From Breviolum minutum Mf 1.05b.01 (lineage: Eukaryota > Sar > Dinophyceae > Suessiales > Symbiodiniaceae), in contig DF239253.1 in NCBI GenBank assembly GCA_000507305.1, positions 1-64,000 of the forward strand: a stretch of 64,000 nucleotides of DNA, read 5' to 3'. How positions within the stretch are numbered: position 1 is the stretch's first letter; every line of letters starts with the position of its first letter. Shown here piece by piece: positions 53,946 through 62,561 of the stretch. The notes under the pieces are model-generated. The model did not search any database. It was not told the origin of the DNA and saw only the letters and a list, made by a program, of their open reading frames with translations. The translations under genes were made by a program, and so were the position numbers.

Positions 53946-54445
53946 TTGGCTGAAAAAAAACAGATAAAAAAATATATACTCACAAAGAACTTGACAAGAA
54001 TTTTTGATATACCCTATAAATCCAGGCGAATACCTCCTGACGTGTTTCCGGTGTTTGATCGATATGTTTTAGGGGCTGTAGCCATAAAAGTACCTTCTGA
54101 GTTTCAGTGGCCCTGGATGTCGAGGGATATGCTAACACCCCCTTTTTTCACCTCATCTACACCCACCGACCCAAGAAAGTCCCTTCGAAATCCCTGTAAG
54201 TTGAGAAAGCGGCCGATGACATATACTCCTAACATGACTACTAGTAGCTGGAAAATTCCAGCCAAAAATGAAGATGTAAACTAATATCTCCTGTTTGAAA
54301 ATGTTGGATGGATTTAATAGCCATTCTCATGTGGAAGCTGAACATGGTTCACCTACAAATCACCCACTTCGACTTAGAAAGGAAAGTGATCTGAAGCAAA
54401 CCTCCATAATTACAGTAATATTCCAGCCGTTCATCTTCAGGGGTG

Positions 54446-54569
54446 CACACTCCCTGAAACTAACAGCTCGCCCCTAAAAATAGGCCCTCCCAAAAAGGAA
54501 ACGATCGTATTCCAACCATCCATTTTCAGGTGCAAAAATTTAAATGCTGTTAGTTTTAGAGAGTGTCAT
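54446..54569. repeat. F6 inverted-repeat element
   Basis: CACACTCCCTGAAACTAACA and GCTGTTAGTTTTAGAGAGTG ends. Confidence 0.85.
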
Positions 54570-54659
54570 ATTTTTCAATTGGGTTTTTCAACTTGAATCC
54601 ACCAAGTAGTATGAATTTATATAGTTTTGGGGATGGAAATGCTGTTAGTTTCCAGGGGA

Positions 54660-54825
54660 TGTATCATTTTTTGGTTTCCCATGGCACCACCCGGCACCAC
54701 CCGTCACCACCGTTCCCGGCCGCTTCACCTCGCCACCCTTGGCCCAGGCCAAGAGGCCATCCTGGCGATCGTCCAAACGCAAGGCATCGCAACGGGCCTT
54801 AGTCACGTCAGGTTTTCGCCACGAA
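54660..54825 (-). pseudogene. GC-rich coding-like island beside an F8 element
   Basis: The minus strand is open as TKARCDALRLDDRQDGLLAW then AKGGEVKRPGTVVTGGAGW. The F8 element starting at about 54829 abuts it, as at 23.93 kb. Other frames are also open, so support is weak. Confidence 0.2.
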
Positions 54826-54828
54826 AAA

Positions 54829-55062
54829 AAAAAACCTTGTTACTTTCCACTATGATGGTTGGTTAATGGTATATTATACCTACATGAATGGTTGATTGTC
54901 ATGGTAAATGTAGGTAAATTAAATATACCAGTGCCATGGATCTTATGGGTGATACTGGTTGGTTAATAGGGATCCTTATTGATGGTTTATTATAATCCCT
55001 ATATAATTGGGTAGTATTTCATCCCCTATATAAACCCTAAACCACCCAAGGTTTTTTTCGTT
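54829..55062. repeat. F8 element interrupted by an F1 insertion
   Basis: Both ends are present (ACGAAAAAAAAAAACCTTGT and CCAAGGTTTTTTTCGTTTCT). An F1 copy with a 12-nt target duplication sits at 54868-54955. Confidence 0.85.
54868..54955. repeat. F1 element nested in an F8 element
   Basis: Flanked by a 12-nt direct repeat TGGTTGGTTAAT (54856-54867 and 54956-54967) that is a single sequence in the uninterrupted F8 copy at 23.93 kb, so this copy inserted into F8. Confidence 0.8.
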
Positions 55063-55194
55063 TCTCAGGTGGCTGTGGTCTATTTACATACCGTTACATT
55101 TAACTTAGATTTCCCTGAAAGTTTCATGGGATTTCCGTTACTTTTCACCACCATTTGGGGGCTCAGGTCGTGTGAGGTCGCTACAATTTGACCA

Positions 55195-55280
55195 GACTCC
55201 ATGTATGTATATGGTATATATCTACCTACACTTATCATAAAAAATCAACCAAATGTAGGTACATATAGATATGGAATATA
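55195..55280. repeat. F1 inverted-repeat element
   Basis: CCATGTATGTATATGGTATA and its mirrored GTAGGTACATATAGATATGG surround AAAAAATCAACCAAA. Confidence 0.7.
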
Positions 55281-55321
55281 GTTTTAGATCAAAATACGTT
55301 TTCTTCCAACTATGGGGAGTT

Positions 55322-55428
55322 TTGCTGGTAAATGGGGTTCTAACTCCACCTGATAGGGAAGTAAAACTCCAGTTTCCCATGAATAAGGCCGATTTATTGG
55401 GAATATCGGCTCGGGGCCCACCTTGTAC
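55322..55428. repeat. F3 element, left end eroded
   Basis: The right end ATCGGCTCGGGGCCCACCTT then GTA is clear. The left arm is diverged. Confidence 0.55.
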
Positions 55429-55660
55429 AAAAACTACCCAGTTTTGTTAAAAGATATACCCTGGAAGAAAAAATGGAACATAATCATTGAGGCCTGGGAG
55501 ATCATGTTCCTTTCTAAATGGGTGATTTGTAGGTTCTATGTTAATCTTCCAGGGTGTATCAAACAGCTCCATTTAGCATCTACAGTTGGCGATCTCCGGG
55601 AAGTCGTCAACAAATCAATACATTCACCCATTCACCACACCTCAGGATGGGACTCTTGAT

Positions 55661-55785
55661 TCAAGGTCCAAAATCCGGTAAACCGTAACCAGTTGGGGTT
55701 CGTAGTTGATCTACCAATCATTTACAAGGTTTTTTAATACATTCCAAGTGGTTATCGCCGGATTTCTGAACCATCAAATCCGGAT
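55661..55785. repeat. F4 element, diverged
   Basis: TCCAAAATCCGGTAAACCGT and GCCGGATTTCTGAACCATCA ends with the F4-like CAAGGTTTTTTAATAC centre. Confidence 0.5.
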
Positions 55786-55833
55786 GTCTTGTGAAGTTTT
55801 CGAGACAGGTCACAGTGGAATTTAAGTCTTACC

Positions 55834-55932
55834 CGCCCTGAAACTAACATAGCCCATGAAAATCTCCATCTTTCCTGGTAAATACCATCAAACTGGTGGA
55901 TTTTCCATGGCTATGTTAGTTTCAGGGAGTGT
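55834..55932. repeat. F6 inverted-repeat element
   Basis: CCCTGAAACTAACATAGCCC and GGCTATGTTAGTTTCAGGGA pair almost perfectly. Confidence 0.9.
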
Positions 55933-56235
55933 AACTTTCATAAATATATATGCTACCCCCCCCCCTGAAAAGTCTACCGTTTTTCGTCGTTTGTGGTGAC
56001 CAGAGGACAAGTGCAAACACACGTGGCTTTCATCTTGACCCTGCTTGTTTTGAAGTGAAGCCACTAGTTGCAGGAAGGCTGATAGTCATTGAGGATTGTT
56101 TTCTTTAACATAGTTACTTGTGCTCATATTGAACTACTGTTTTTCAACGAAAACAAGACCTGTGATTTTTGACCAAACTTTTCTTGAAACGAAACCGGTC
56201 CTTTTCACTAAGGCTCTTAAGTCCTTCTTTCCTTC

Positions 56236-56269
56236 TCGAACCCTGTCTGAAACCTCGAACCCTGTCTGN
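56236..56269. other. Short direct repeat ending in an undetermined base (possible scaffold join)
   Basis: TCGAACCCTGTCTG occurs twice, about 18 nt apart, and the second copy is followed by N at 56269. The character of the sequence changes here: short inverted-repeat families are frequent to the left and absent to the right. Confidence 0.4.
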
Positions 56270-56288
56270 GGAGATGGGGTCTACAGAC

Positions 56289-56465
56289 AAGAGTTCTGGA
56301 ATATTGCTTTTTTTGTTTTCTCGAGGTTTTTTTGATTTTTGCCTTTTTTTCACTTTTACAAGAGTTCTGGAATATTGTTTTTTTTTGTTTTTTTGGTTTT
56401 TTTGGTTTTCTCGAGGTTTTTTTTGTTTTTCGCATTTTTTTACATTTGCAAGACTTATGTAATAT
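56289..56465. repeat. T-rich tandem repeat, about two and a half units
   Basis: Units begin with AGAGTTCTGGAATATTG (56289, 56359) and a diverged AGACTTATGTAATATTG (about 56450). Each is followed by long T/TTTTG tracts, a CTCGAGG and a CATTTTTTTAC-like end. It directly follows the N at 56269. Confidence 0.7.
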
Positions 56466-56529
56466 TGCTTTTTGATGACCAATAACGTATATAGGCATTT
56501 AGGACTATATATTTATTTATATGCTCCAC

Positions 56530-56865
56530 CACCAGATCGTAGGCCGAAAGCATTGGCAGGGCTTGGGTGAGCTCCTTGTGAAACAAGAAGGCGCCATGGC
56601 GCATTTCCGACTTGCCTTGTCAACTAGCTTAGAAGGTTCACCGGTTCACAAAGAATCTTTAGTTAGCCAAAAAATTTATACTTTAACGCTTGAAGCAGCC
56701 AAAAGCATTGACGCAAAGATTCTTCACACTTTCAAATCCCATTTATGAAGAGAAGCCGGAAATCTTTTTACCTCCCTGGGCCTGCCTGAAGAGGTATCCA
56801 AAGCACCTGCCAAGCGGTGGACACAATTTTGTTTTCACGTCTGGGCAATGAGGAGCGAATGGTAG
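56530..56865 (+). pseudogene. Coding-like plus-strand block with an in-frame TGA
   Basis: After CCACCACCAG the frame reads GRKHWQGLGELLVKQEGAMA through KIYTLTLEAAKSIDAKILHT to KSHL. It meets TGA at 56746-56748 and continues in the same frame REAGNLFTSLGLPEEVSKAP to WAMRSEW and a TAG. Both halves look coding. It is the first coding-like material after the MITE-dense part of the window ends. No family is recognised. Confidence 0.35.
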
Positions 56866-56880
56866 TGACTGGGAGAACAG

Positions 56881-57351
56881 TCACAGTGGCACGTGGGAAG
56901 ATACTTGCAGCAAAATTTTTTCACCCTGGAGAACCCCATCACATTGCAGCTGCACCCTGTCTGTACAGATATGCAGGGCTACCCTGTTGCTCTGCACGCA
57001 ACGATGCAGACAATGCTCCAGCAACCCCGCCAGAAGCAGGCACACCAAATAAGCCGCATCAACAATGCACATCAAGCCCACGGCTTTGCGCTTGAGAATA
57101 TGGATTTGACCTGCCGTCATCATGTTTCTTTCAATGAGGCGGGAAATCCAAGTTCGAATTGAGTTGCGCAGCCTTCTTTCCATGTCTAATCTTTGGATCA
57201 CTGCATTTTTTGTCTGGCGGTAGCGGAAACTGAATGCGTTGCTCTCAACACCAGCTTTCCATCTAGGAACTGAAAGATGCAGGGCCACTTCATGCATGTG
57301 CTGAAGGATGTCAAGCTCATCGCACACAATGAACTTGTAGATGTCACCCAA
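56881..57351 (-). pseudogene. Unidentified coding-like block, minus strand
   Basis: About 156 residues reading FIVCDELDILQHMHEVALHL, then FSFRYRQTKNAVIQRLDMER and a hydrophobic VGLMCIVDAAYLVCLLLAGLLE segment that could span a membrane. Residue use looks genuine. The upstream coding-like frame (57344-57612) ends in a stop just before this one starts in a different frame, so the pair is split by a frame change or an intron. Confidence 0.35.
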
Positions 57352-57612
57352 CGGTCGCAGGTAGCTGAAGGTAAGGGACAGTCAACAAAGCGACTTTGTC
57401 TTCTTTGTGCTTGATATCAAACAAGACTTCCTGCGCCAAGACTCTCAGCCAGTCACGGCTAGAACGTCGTAGGGTTTGAGCAGCAAGCATCATAGTGGAA
57501 CAAGATCTGCTGGCGAAAGACGAAGAGGCTCCTGCTGCCACACTGCAATGATTTCTTCAGCAAAGTTTCGCGGCGCTATGATATCGACATGTTGAGCTGA
57601 AGGCTGAAAAGG
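57344..57612 (-). pseudogene. Unidentified coding-like block, minus strand
   Basis: QPSAQHVDIIAPRNFAEEII continues to WQQEPLRLSPADLVPL and a stop. One frame over, TLRRSSRDWLRVLAQEVLFD continues to KVALLTVPYLQLPATVG and a second stop, after which the next block takes over in a third relation. Two frame changes within 250 nt point to a decayed gene or unrecognised short introns. No family is recognised. Confidence 0.3.
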
Positions 57613-58006
57613 CAACATGTTTTCTCTTGGGCCGTCGTCCCCAACGACACCAATTTAACGGCAACAGGCAACACCCAATCGCACTCAAGTGACGGTGGCA
57701 GGCAGCTTCGGCAACAGCCTCGAAACATCAACGATGACAGGAAGAAAAATGCCGAGACAGATGGTTAGGATGAAGTCCACAAACTCCATGGGCAAACAAA
57801 TGATGAAATGTTTCTGCTCCCATCCTTCACCAACTACCAAGATAGACATGGCCGATATAGCTTTAAACATTTTTTCTGCCTCGCCTTGGCCTTGGCGGCC
57901 TCCTTGGCAAGTGGAATCATTGCAGCTTTGGGTGCAGGTCCTGCCGCCTGGCGAACGCAACGGGGGACAGGGGATACTGCCAATTTAAGAAGACAACAAG
58001 TGAACA

Positions 58007-58160
58007 TTACAAAATATGAAATAGTGGCGGTGGTGCGAATGCAGGCGGAGGTGGCGCAAATGCCGGCGACTCCGGGCGGGAAAGCGCTGCTTGCCATGCA
58101 GTGAGCAAAGATTCGATTTCTGCGAGGCTCTTGCCTTCCTCAGGCAGCACGTGTCTGAAT
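58007..58160 (-). pseudogene. Coding-like block downstream of the helicase fragment
   Basis: After a possible acceptor (CCATTCAG) the minus strand reads VLPEEGKSLAEIESLLTAWQ then AALSRPESPAFAPPP and stops near 58007. It may be the next exon of the helicase-like gene, with the 58.2-58.5 kb tandem repeat lying in the intron between. It may equally be unrelated. Confidence 0.25.
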
Positions 58161-58200
58161 GGAAGTGATAAAGAGCATCGTCTGGAATTAATTACATGTC

Positions 58201-58510
58201 GAATGCAATATGTCAATGTTTCAGGTGCAGTTGTAGCGCCCCCCAAAATGGAAGTCTAACACGTGCCTGCAACGTCTGGCGAATGCAATATGTCAATGTT
58301 TCAGGTGCAGTTCTAGCGCCCCCACAATGGAAGTCTAACACGTGCCTGCAACGTCTGGTTTTTACATTTTGAACGTCATATTTCAATGTTTCAGGCATGT
58401 TGTAGCGCCCCCAAAATGGAAGTGTGACATGTGTGTTGAACGTCATACGTCAATGCTTCAGGCGTTGCCGCCCCCAAAATGGAAGCGTGACACGTGTCTG
58501 CAATTAACGC
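58201..58510. repeat. Tandem repeat, four diverged copies of about 80 nt
   Basis: Units start near 58201, 58281, 58371 and 58439. Each carries TCAATG(T/C)TTCAGG, a GCGCCCCC(A)AAATGGAAG core and an ACGTGTCTGCAA-like end. Spacing falls from 80 to about 68 nt. A weaker fifth relative lies at 58148-58200. It sits directly after the stop of the P-loop fragment. Confidence 0.8.
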
Positions 58511-58884
58511 CATACCTCAATCATGAACGCTTGTGCTGTAGCACAGGGCAAATTCCTCGCTCCACGGGATTCCCAGCGCCGAATGCACTGATGGATGACA
58601 TAGGTCTTTCCAGAGCCCGGGGGGCCGAGGCCAGCCATGATGGAGTTCTTGGATGCTGCGTCTTCCAGCAAGGCCTCGTATACGTCTCGTCATCCTCCGC
58701 AGCATGCGCATCCAACACGTATCCACCCGTGTGACTCCAAGTCAGGAAACAAAAGATGCCTCATTGCCCGTGAATGCACCTCATCGACTAGATGCGTCTG
58801 CCGGATAGTGGGACCTGAACAATTTGAAATAACAGGACCGAAATGCACATGTCGAAGAGTGACAAGTCGACCTGTAAAAACCAC
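58504..58884 (-). pseudogene. PIF1-like P-loop helicase fragment, frame-broken
   Basis: The minus strand reads ALLEDAASKNSIMAGLGPPG and continues through SGKTYVIHQCIRRW to PCATAQAFMIEVWR, ending in a stop at 58504-58506. GPPGSGKT is a textbook Walker A. The spacing to the later CATAQA segment fits helicase motifs I and Ia of the PIF1/RecD type. Upstream, LVDEVHSRAMRHLLFPDLES (one frame) passes to YVLDAHAAEDDETY (second frame) and back, needing two frame changes within about 60 nt. Later helicase motifs (II-VI) are not seen downstream because an 80-nt-period tandem repeat follows. PIF1-like genes are highly amplified in dinoflagellates, and this looks like a dead or badly read copy. A spliced gene is the alternative. 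Confidence 0.5.
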
Positions 58885-58887
58885 AAT

Positions 58888-59346
58888 CTACAACATCACG
58901 TAACAACATAAAGTGGAACTGAATGACAGCCCATTCGCTTGGACATTTGCTGGCAAAAAAAAAGAATGTTTTGCTGGGTTTGGGCGGCACGTGTTCCTGT
59001 CCTCTGTCCAAGTGGGACATGCAAGTTTGCTTCTTCTACCACGGCTTTGCCAGGCTGCAATATACAATGGCTTTTTCTGCCACACAGACAACATTTCGAA
59101 CACAACTCCTTGCTCAATTTCGAGACCCAGTGGTTCAGTAAAACAAAAATGCGTTCTAATATTGGAACTTTTTTGTGGCAGAGTGCCAGAATGCGTGGGT
59201 CGCTCTGTGCCAAGCCACACGTCAATGCGTCCTAATTTCTGGCGGCATTTTTTGAAGTTCATATTTTCGCACTCAAAATAGCCACCATCGGTTTGCTTGG
59301 ACATGTGTTCTAGATTTGAAGGAGGTGCATGACAAGCTCCGCACAA
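58888..59346 (-). pseudogene. Coding-like minus-strand stretch upstream of the helicase fragment
   Basis: An open frame of about 152 residues with a Cys-rich start (CGACHAPPSNLEHMSKQTDG, then YFECENMNFKKCRQKLGRID). Cys spacing could form a zinc-binding site but is not a named motif. It lies immediately 5' of the helicase fragment on the same strand and may be its N-terminal region. The second half overlaps open frames on both strands and is less certain. Confidence 0.3.
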
Positions 59347-59519
59347 GCCTTCTGTGTGTTAAGCTTTGTTTTTGATTGCTATGGTCCCAATGCCAACGCA
59401 CACAACCCGTCAGGAATGCGATCTGCCCACACTGCGTCATGACTGGCACATAGATGTCGGCTCTGCTGCTCAGACGTCGAAGATGTCGAGACCATAGATG
59501 GCGTAAGCCTCAGTCCACC

Positions 59520-59936
59520 CTAGTTCAAAATCGCAGCAGAGACTACGGACGCAGCTCGCCAAAAGCAGAGACGGCGACGGTATTGCCTGTTCCCTCCCTC
59601 GACCAAACGCATCAACAGCCACCCAAAGAAGTTGCGCACTTCGATATGTAGCCACTGGACATCCGCACGGTGTTCTGGTGGCACCCAGTCACCGCGTGGT
59701 TGCCACAGACGGTCTTTGGCCGTCTCCAGCGTGAAGTAAACGCCCCCACGGGCCATGGTGGCTGAGACCAAACATTCTTCCAAAAGGGCAACACTGCGCC
59801 GCCAGAGTTTCCACTTTGACCAAGCCTTTGACCATTTGCAAAGCCACCGGTTCGTAGACACTTGGCGTATACCGTGTGGCGCGAACCACAAGTGCCAACG
59901 ACTCCTACCTAGAGTGCCCAAAGCTGTCTTTTTCAC
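59520..59936 (-). pseudogene. Coding-like minus-strand block, possibly the same broken gene
   Basis: About 138 residues are open. The convincing part is LEECLVSATMARGGVYFTLE through WVPPEHRADVQWLHIEVRNF to RLVEGGNRQYRR. The preceding codons make better sense one frame over (RYTPSVYEPVALQMVKGLVK), so a frame change near 59790 is likely. No domain is recognised. Proximity and strand suggest it belongs with the helicase fragment. Confidence 0.3.
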
Positions 59937-60918
59937 ATGGTTGAAACCTGAACATGCTATATGGCTAATGCTTTGATGCCTACGACACCTTCAGTGCTCA
60001 CGACAACTTCAATGTTGTTATTTTGCAGCCATGCTGCTGGCTATAGATCGCATGCATGCATGTAAGTCTTTAAATTGCATGCCTGCATGGATGCCAGCAA
60101 TCTTCAACTGAGAAAAGCAGATATAGTTTGCCTTTATAGATATATTGTCGGGGGTGCATGGGGCAATCTGCATTTGGGTTCGTGGTGCTTCATCTAGTTT
60201 GTAAACACTCATGTTGTCTTCACATGCAGTGATGGTTCTTTGTTTTTGTTTTCCCATGCTGTGAAGTTTTGGGCAAATGTTTCTTCGAGTTTCTTCGGTG
60301 TTTTCGTGTGCTCCTCAGGGTCAGAAAGTTCATGAGCCGTTTTTTTTTCAAGGTGTCAGTTGGCACTTGGTGACTTGGTGATGTGGCTTTGATATTTTGA
60401 TTTGAAAATGAAAATGCAGGATGCAAATGCAAGTCAAAAAATGTGTCACCAAGGAGGCACAGAGTTATAGTTCCAAACCAATTGGCCCTAGCTCGGTGCT
60501 GATATAAATTACCATGTTTTAGTTGGTCGTGACAAGATTTTTTTTCACAGCAACTTGCGCTGCATGTTCATGGCAAGCATGGCATATGGCCAGCTTTGCT
60601 GCCAAAGTGCTTTCCGACAGGTGCCACCCACCCCCCACGCTAGCCAACAAGTTGGTTGGTGGCCACTGATGGCAAGTGCAAGTGTGTGTATGTAGGCAGG
60701 TTTGGTACTAAGAACTTGTTTCAGCATTTCACCACCTCGACTTTCTCGGCTTGAGCCATTACATTTAGAGGTCCGCAAGATTCATATATAATACTATTTT
60801 GGTGATGGATTTTCAATATGCAAGGTAAAAGTCAACACACCAAAAACATGATAGCTCCTAATTCATTCAGTATATACTTTGATATCTTTTGCGGTTTTCC
60901 TCGTCTCTGCGTGGAGCC
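59937..60918. other. No gene recognised
   Basis: No convincing coding frame, no short inverted-repeat family and no RNA gene seen. The sequence is unique-looking within the window. Confidence 0.5.
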
Positions 60919-61110
60919 ATGGGGCCTATTAAGGTGGAGAAAAGTAAAAAACATGCTGGCAAAAGCAAGCGTGTGTATGGATCCTTCAAGAAAAAGTTGA
61001 AAAACAAGAAGCCTAGTAAGGAGATTCGGAAGGTTCCATTTTCTCCCAGCTGCGGCCTGGATCCACATTTTATTTTAATGCCCCTCGTCCCAAACAGTTT
61101 GTTACGATGA
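60919..61110 (+). CDS. Short lysine-rich ORF, 63 residues
   Basis: ATG at 60919 opens a 63-residue frame whose first 40 residues are very basic (VEKSKKHAGKSKRVYGSFKK and onward), followed by a short hydrophobic tail. It could be a small basic protein or a first exon. The opposite strand is also open here. No family is recognised. Confidence 0.22.
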   Translation: MGPIKVEKSKKHAGKSKRVYGSFKKKLKNKKPSKEIRKVPFSPSCGLDPHFILMPLVPNSLLR

Positions 61111-61358
61111 AACGGGTACAGAACGTGTTTGCATACAGAACTGCACTGCCACAAACGATTTATTGTAGGTGAATCCAGTTTTCATTAGCGGGGAACTTTC
61201 AGCTGCGCAACTCAGACTTGACCTCCTTTGTCGCGCTGGTGCTCCTTTTTCCATTCTCAGCATCACCCAGACCGTCATGAGTCACATGACCCGACCAAAT
61301 CTTGTGCCTTTGCTGAGATGTAAAACTGTAGGACTGTACGAGGAACTTGTCTTTTCAG

Positions 61359-61500
61359 AAGGTGATTCATGAGAGGTAATTTGAATTTCCGAAAACCTTT
61401 TACTTCATAGGTATTTCCATTCAGCAAATGTGTTTCACATCCGAGGGGATGATGTGCGTGGAGAAGTACGCTGGAGTGAAGAGCATTGCCACCTCCTTTA
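61359..61500 (+). CDS. Possible exon pair with a 35-nt intron
   Basis: An acceptor TTGTCTTTTCAG precedes AAGGTGATTCATGAGAG. A GT...CATAG interval of 35 nt at 61376-61410 then restores the frame to KVIHER-YFHSANVFHIRGDDV. The reading ends in a stop at about 61499, so a further splice must be assumed. Low support on its own. It is listed because the intron length matches those in the gene at 62.5-64 kb. Confidence 0.25.
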
Positions 61501-61618
61501 GGAGACGTAGCTGCAAAAACTCTTTCCGAAGTGTAGGTACAGGTAAATAATATACAAGAGTGCTCAGCATGTTTACATGACAACTGAAGGATAACCACAT
61601 GGAAGTGATAGATTAACT

Positions 61619-61852
61619 ATGCCCTCAAGACCCAACAACATTAGTCACAATGTCCAGATCCAAGTAGAGATACTCAGGAAGTATGGTTTTACCTCTGCTA
61701 CATTCGAGCTTGGTGACGATGATGTGTTCCAAAACATCCTACGCAGCTCTGGGTTTGCATATGGCTTGGCACTAACACTTCGGCTGTTTCGCACGGCTAC
61801 TTCGCAGCAATCAAAGTCAGTCAGCAAAAATCAGACACTGGAACAAAACTAA
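61619..61852 (+). CDS. Coding-like block, possible exon
   Basis: The frame reads VEILRKYGFTSATFELGDDD and continues through FQNILRSSGFAYGLALTLRL to a stop. Residue use looks like real protein, with alternating acidic and hydrophobic helix patterns, and no decay is visible. Whether it is a separate short gene or an exon of the gene ending at 62305 is open. No family is recognised. Confidence 0.3.
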   Translation: MPSRPNNISHNVQIQVEILRKYGFTSATFELGDDDVFQNILRSSGFAYGLALTLRLFRTATSQQSKSVSKNQTLEQN

Positions 61853-62225
61853 AAAGGCAAAATCAATTGCAATTGAAAGCTGAGAGTTAACTTGATTCAG
61901 CTGACTTCTCTCTTGATCACATGGGTCTTGCCATCAACTTGTGAATGATCACTTGGGTTTCAACTGCCTTTCAACTTCTTTGCATCAAACAACTAAGTGT
62001 GGCCTCAACTTCGAAGCTCCAGTCTGCTCTACGTGGGTATGGCTGAACAGGCGGGAATTTCTAAGTTGTACTTCATCAGGGACTTTTGCAAAAATAAATC
62101 TACCAGTTGTACTTCATCAGGGACTTCTTGAAGGTAACTCAGCTGAATGTAAGTGAACCACTGCTGTAAGACCATGCCCCCATCAAATTTGCTACATGTG
62201 GTTTTGTAACATCCTGTGTTTCCAG

Positions 62226-62305
62226 ACCCCAAGTCTGAAGTGATCTTCACATCGCACATCCCGCAGGTCGACATCGAAGAGGAGTTCAGATCGGCCAATG
62301 GGTGA
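62226..62305 (+). CDS. Terminal exon of an unidentified gene
   Basis: After a good acceptor (TGTGTTTCCAG) the frame reads PKSEVIFTSHIPQVDIEEEF and ends SANG at a TGA. The composition is convincingly coding, with acidic helix-like residues. It lies about 260 nt before the next gene on the same strand. Upstream exons are probably among the coding-like blocks at 61.3-61.85 kb, but I could not join them with a consistent phase. Confidence 0.35.
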
Positions 62306-62561
62306 CACCAGCCTGCCACAAGTAGCTGCTGCGATGCTGGTTTGCAAAGCGGATTGCACTTTTATCAAGTTCGGTTAGTAGCGCACTGTATAATGACGCA
62401 GTTACTGTGTGATGCATTTGTTCAAAAAATAAATATATCTATATATATAGTTTGTCCCAGGTTCGCAAGTTCTTTTTTACATGCATTGAATGCACAGGGA
62501 ATTTGAATGCACTGCCATTGCAGCTTGTTTGCACCAAACACCTAGCACTGTGTGTGTGACA

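Larger units (their letters stand above)
34559..56235. other. Repeat-dense region with scattered exon-like islands
   Basis: Holds most of the F1-F8 copies. Islands at 37.26, 38.4, 47.42, 48.98-49.03 (minus, SDAGLTAYSLAMSNGHQ before a GTGCGA donor), 50.44 and 54.66 kb are the only places with protein-like reading. The rest shows no gene. Confidence 0.65.

Noticed and set aside
1..56235. CRISPR array
   Set aside because: The recurring units are dispersed, palindromic over their whole length and irregularly spaced. There are no cas genes and the context is eukaryotic.
56144..56498. Lys/Arg-rich minus-strand and Phe-rich plus-strand frames
   Set aside because: They are translations of the T-rich tandem repeat and include the N base.
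29161..56748. TGA reassigned to an amino acid in this genome
   Set aside because: ORF1 and ORF2 themselves end in TGA at sensible places, and the in-frame TGAs occur in copies that also have frameshifts, so mutation is simpler.
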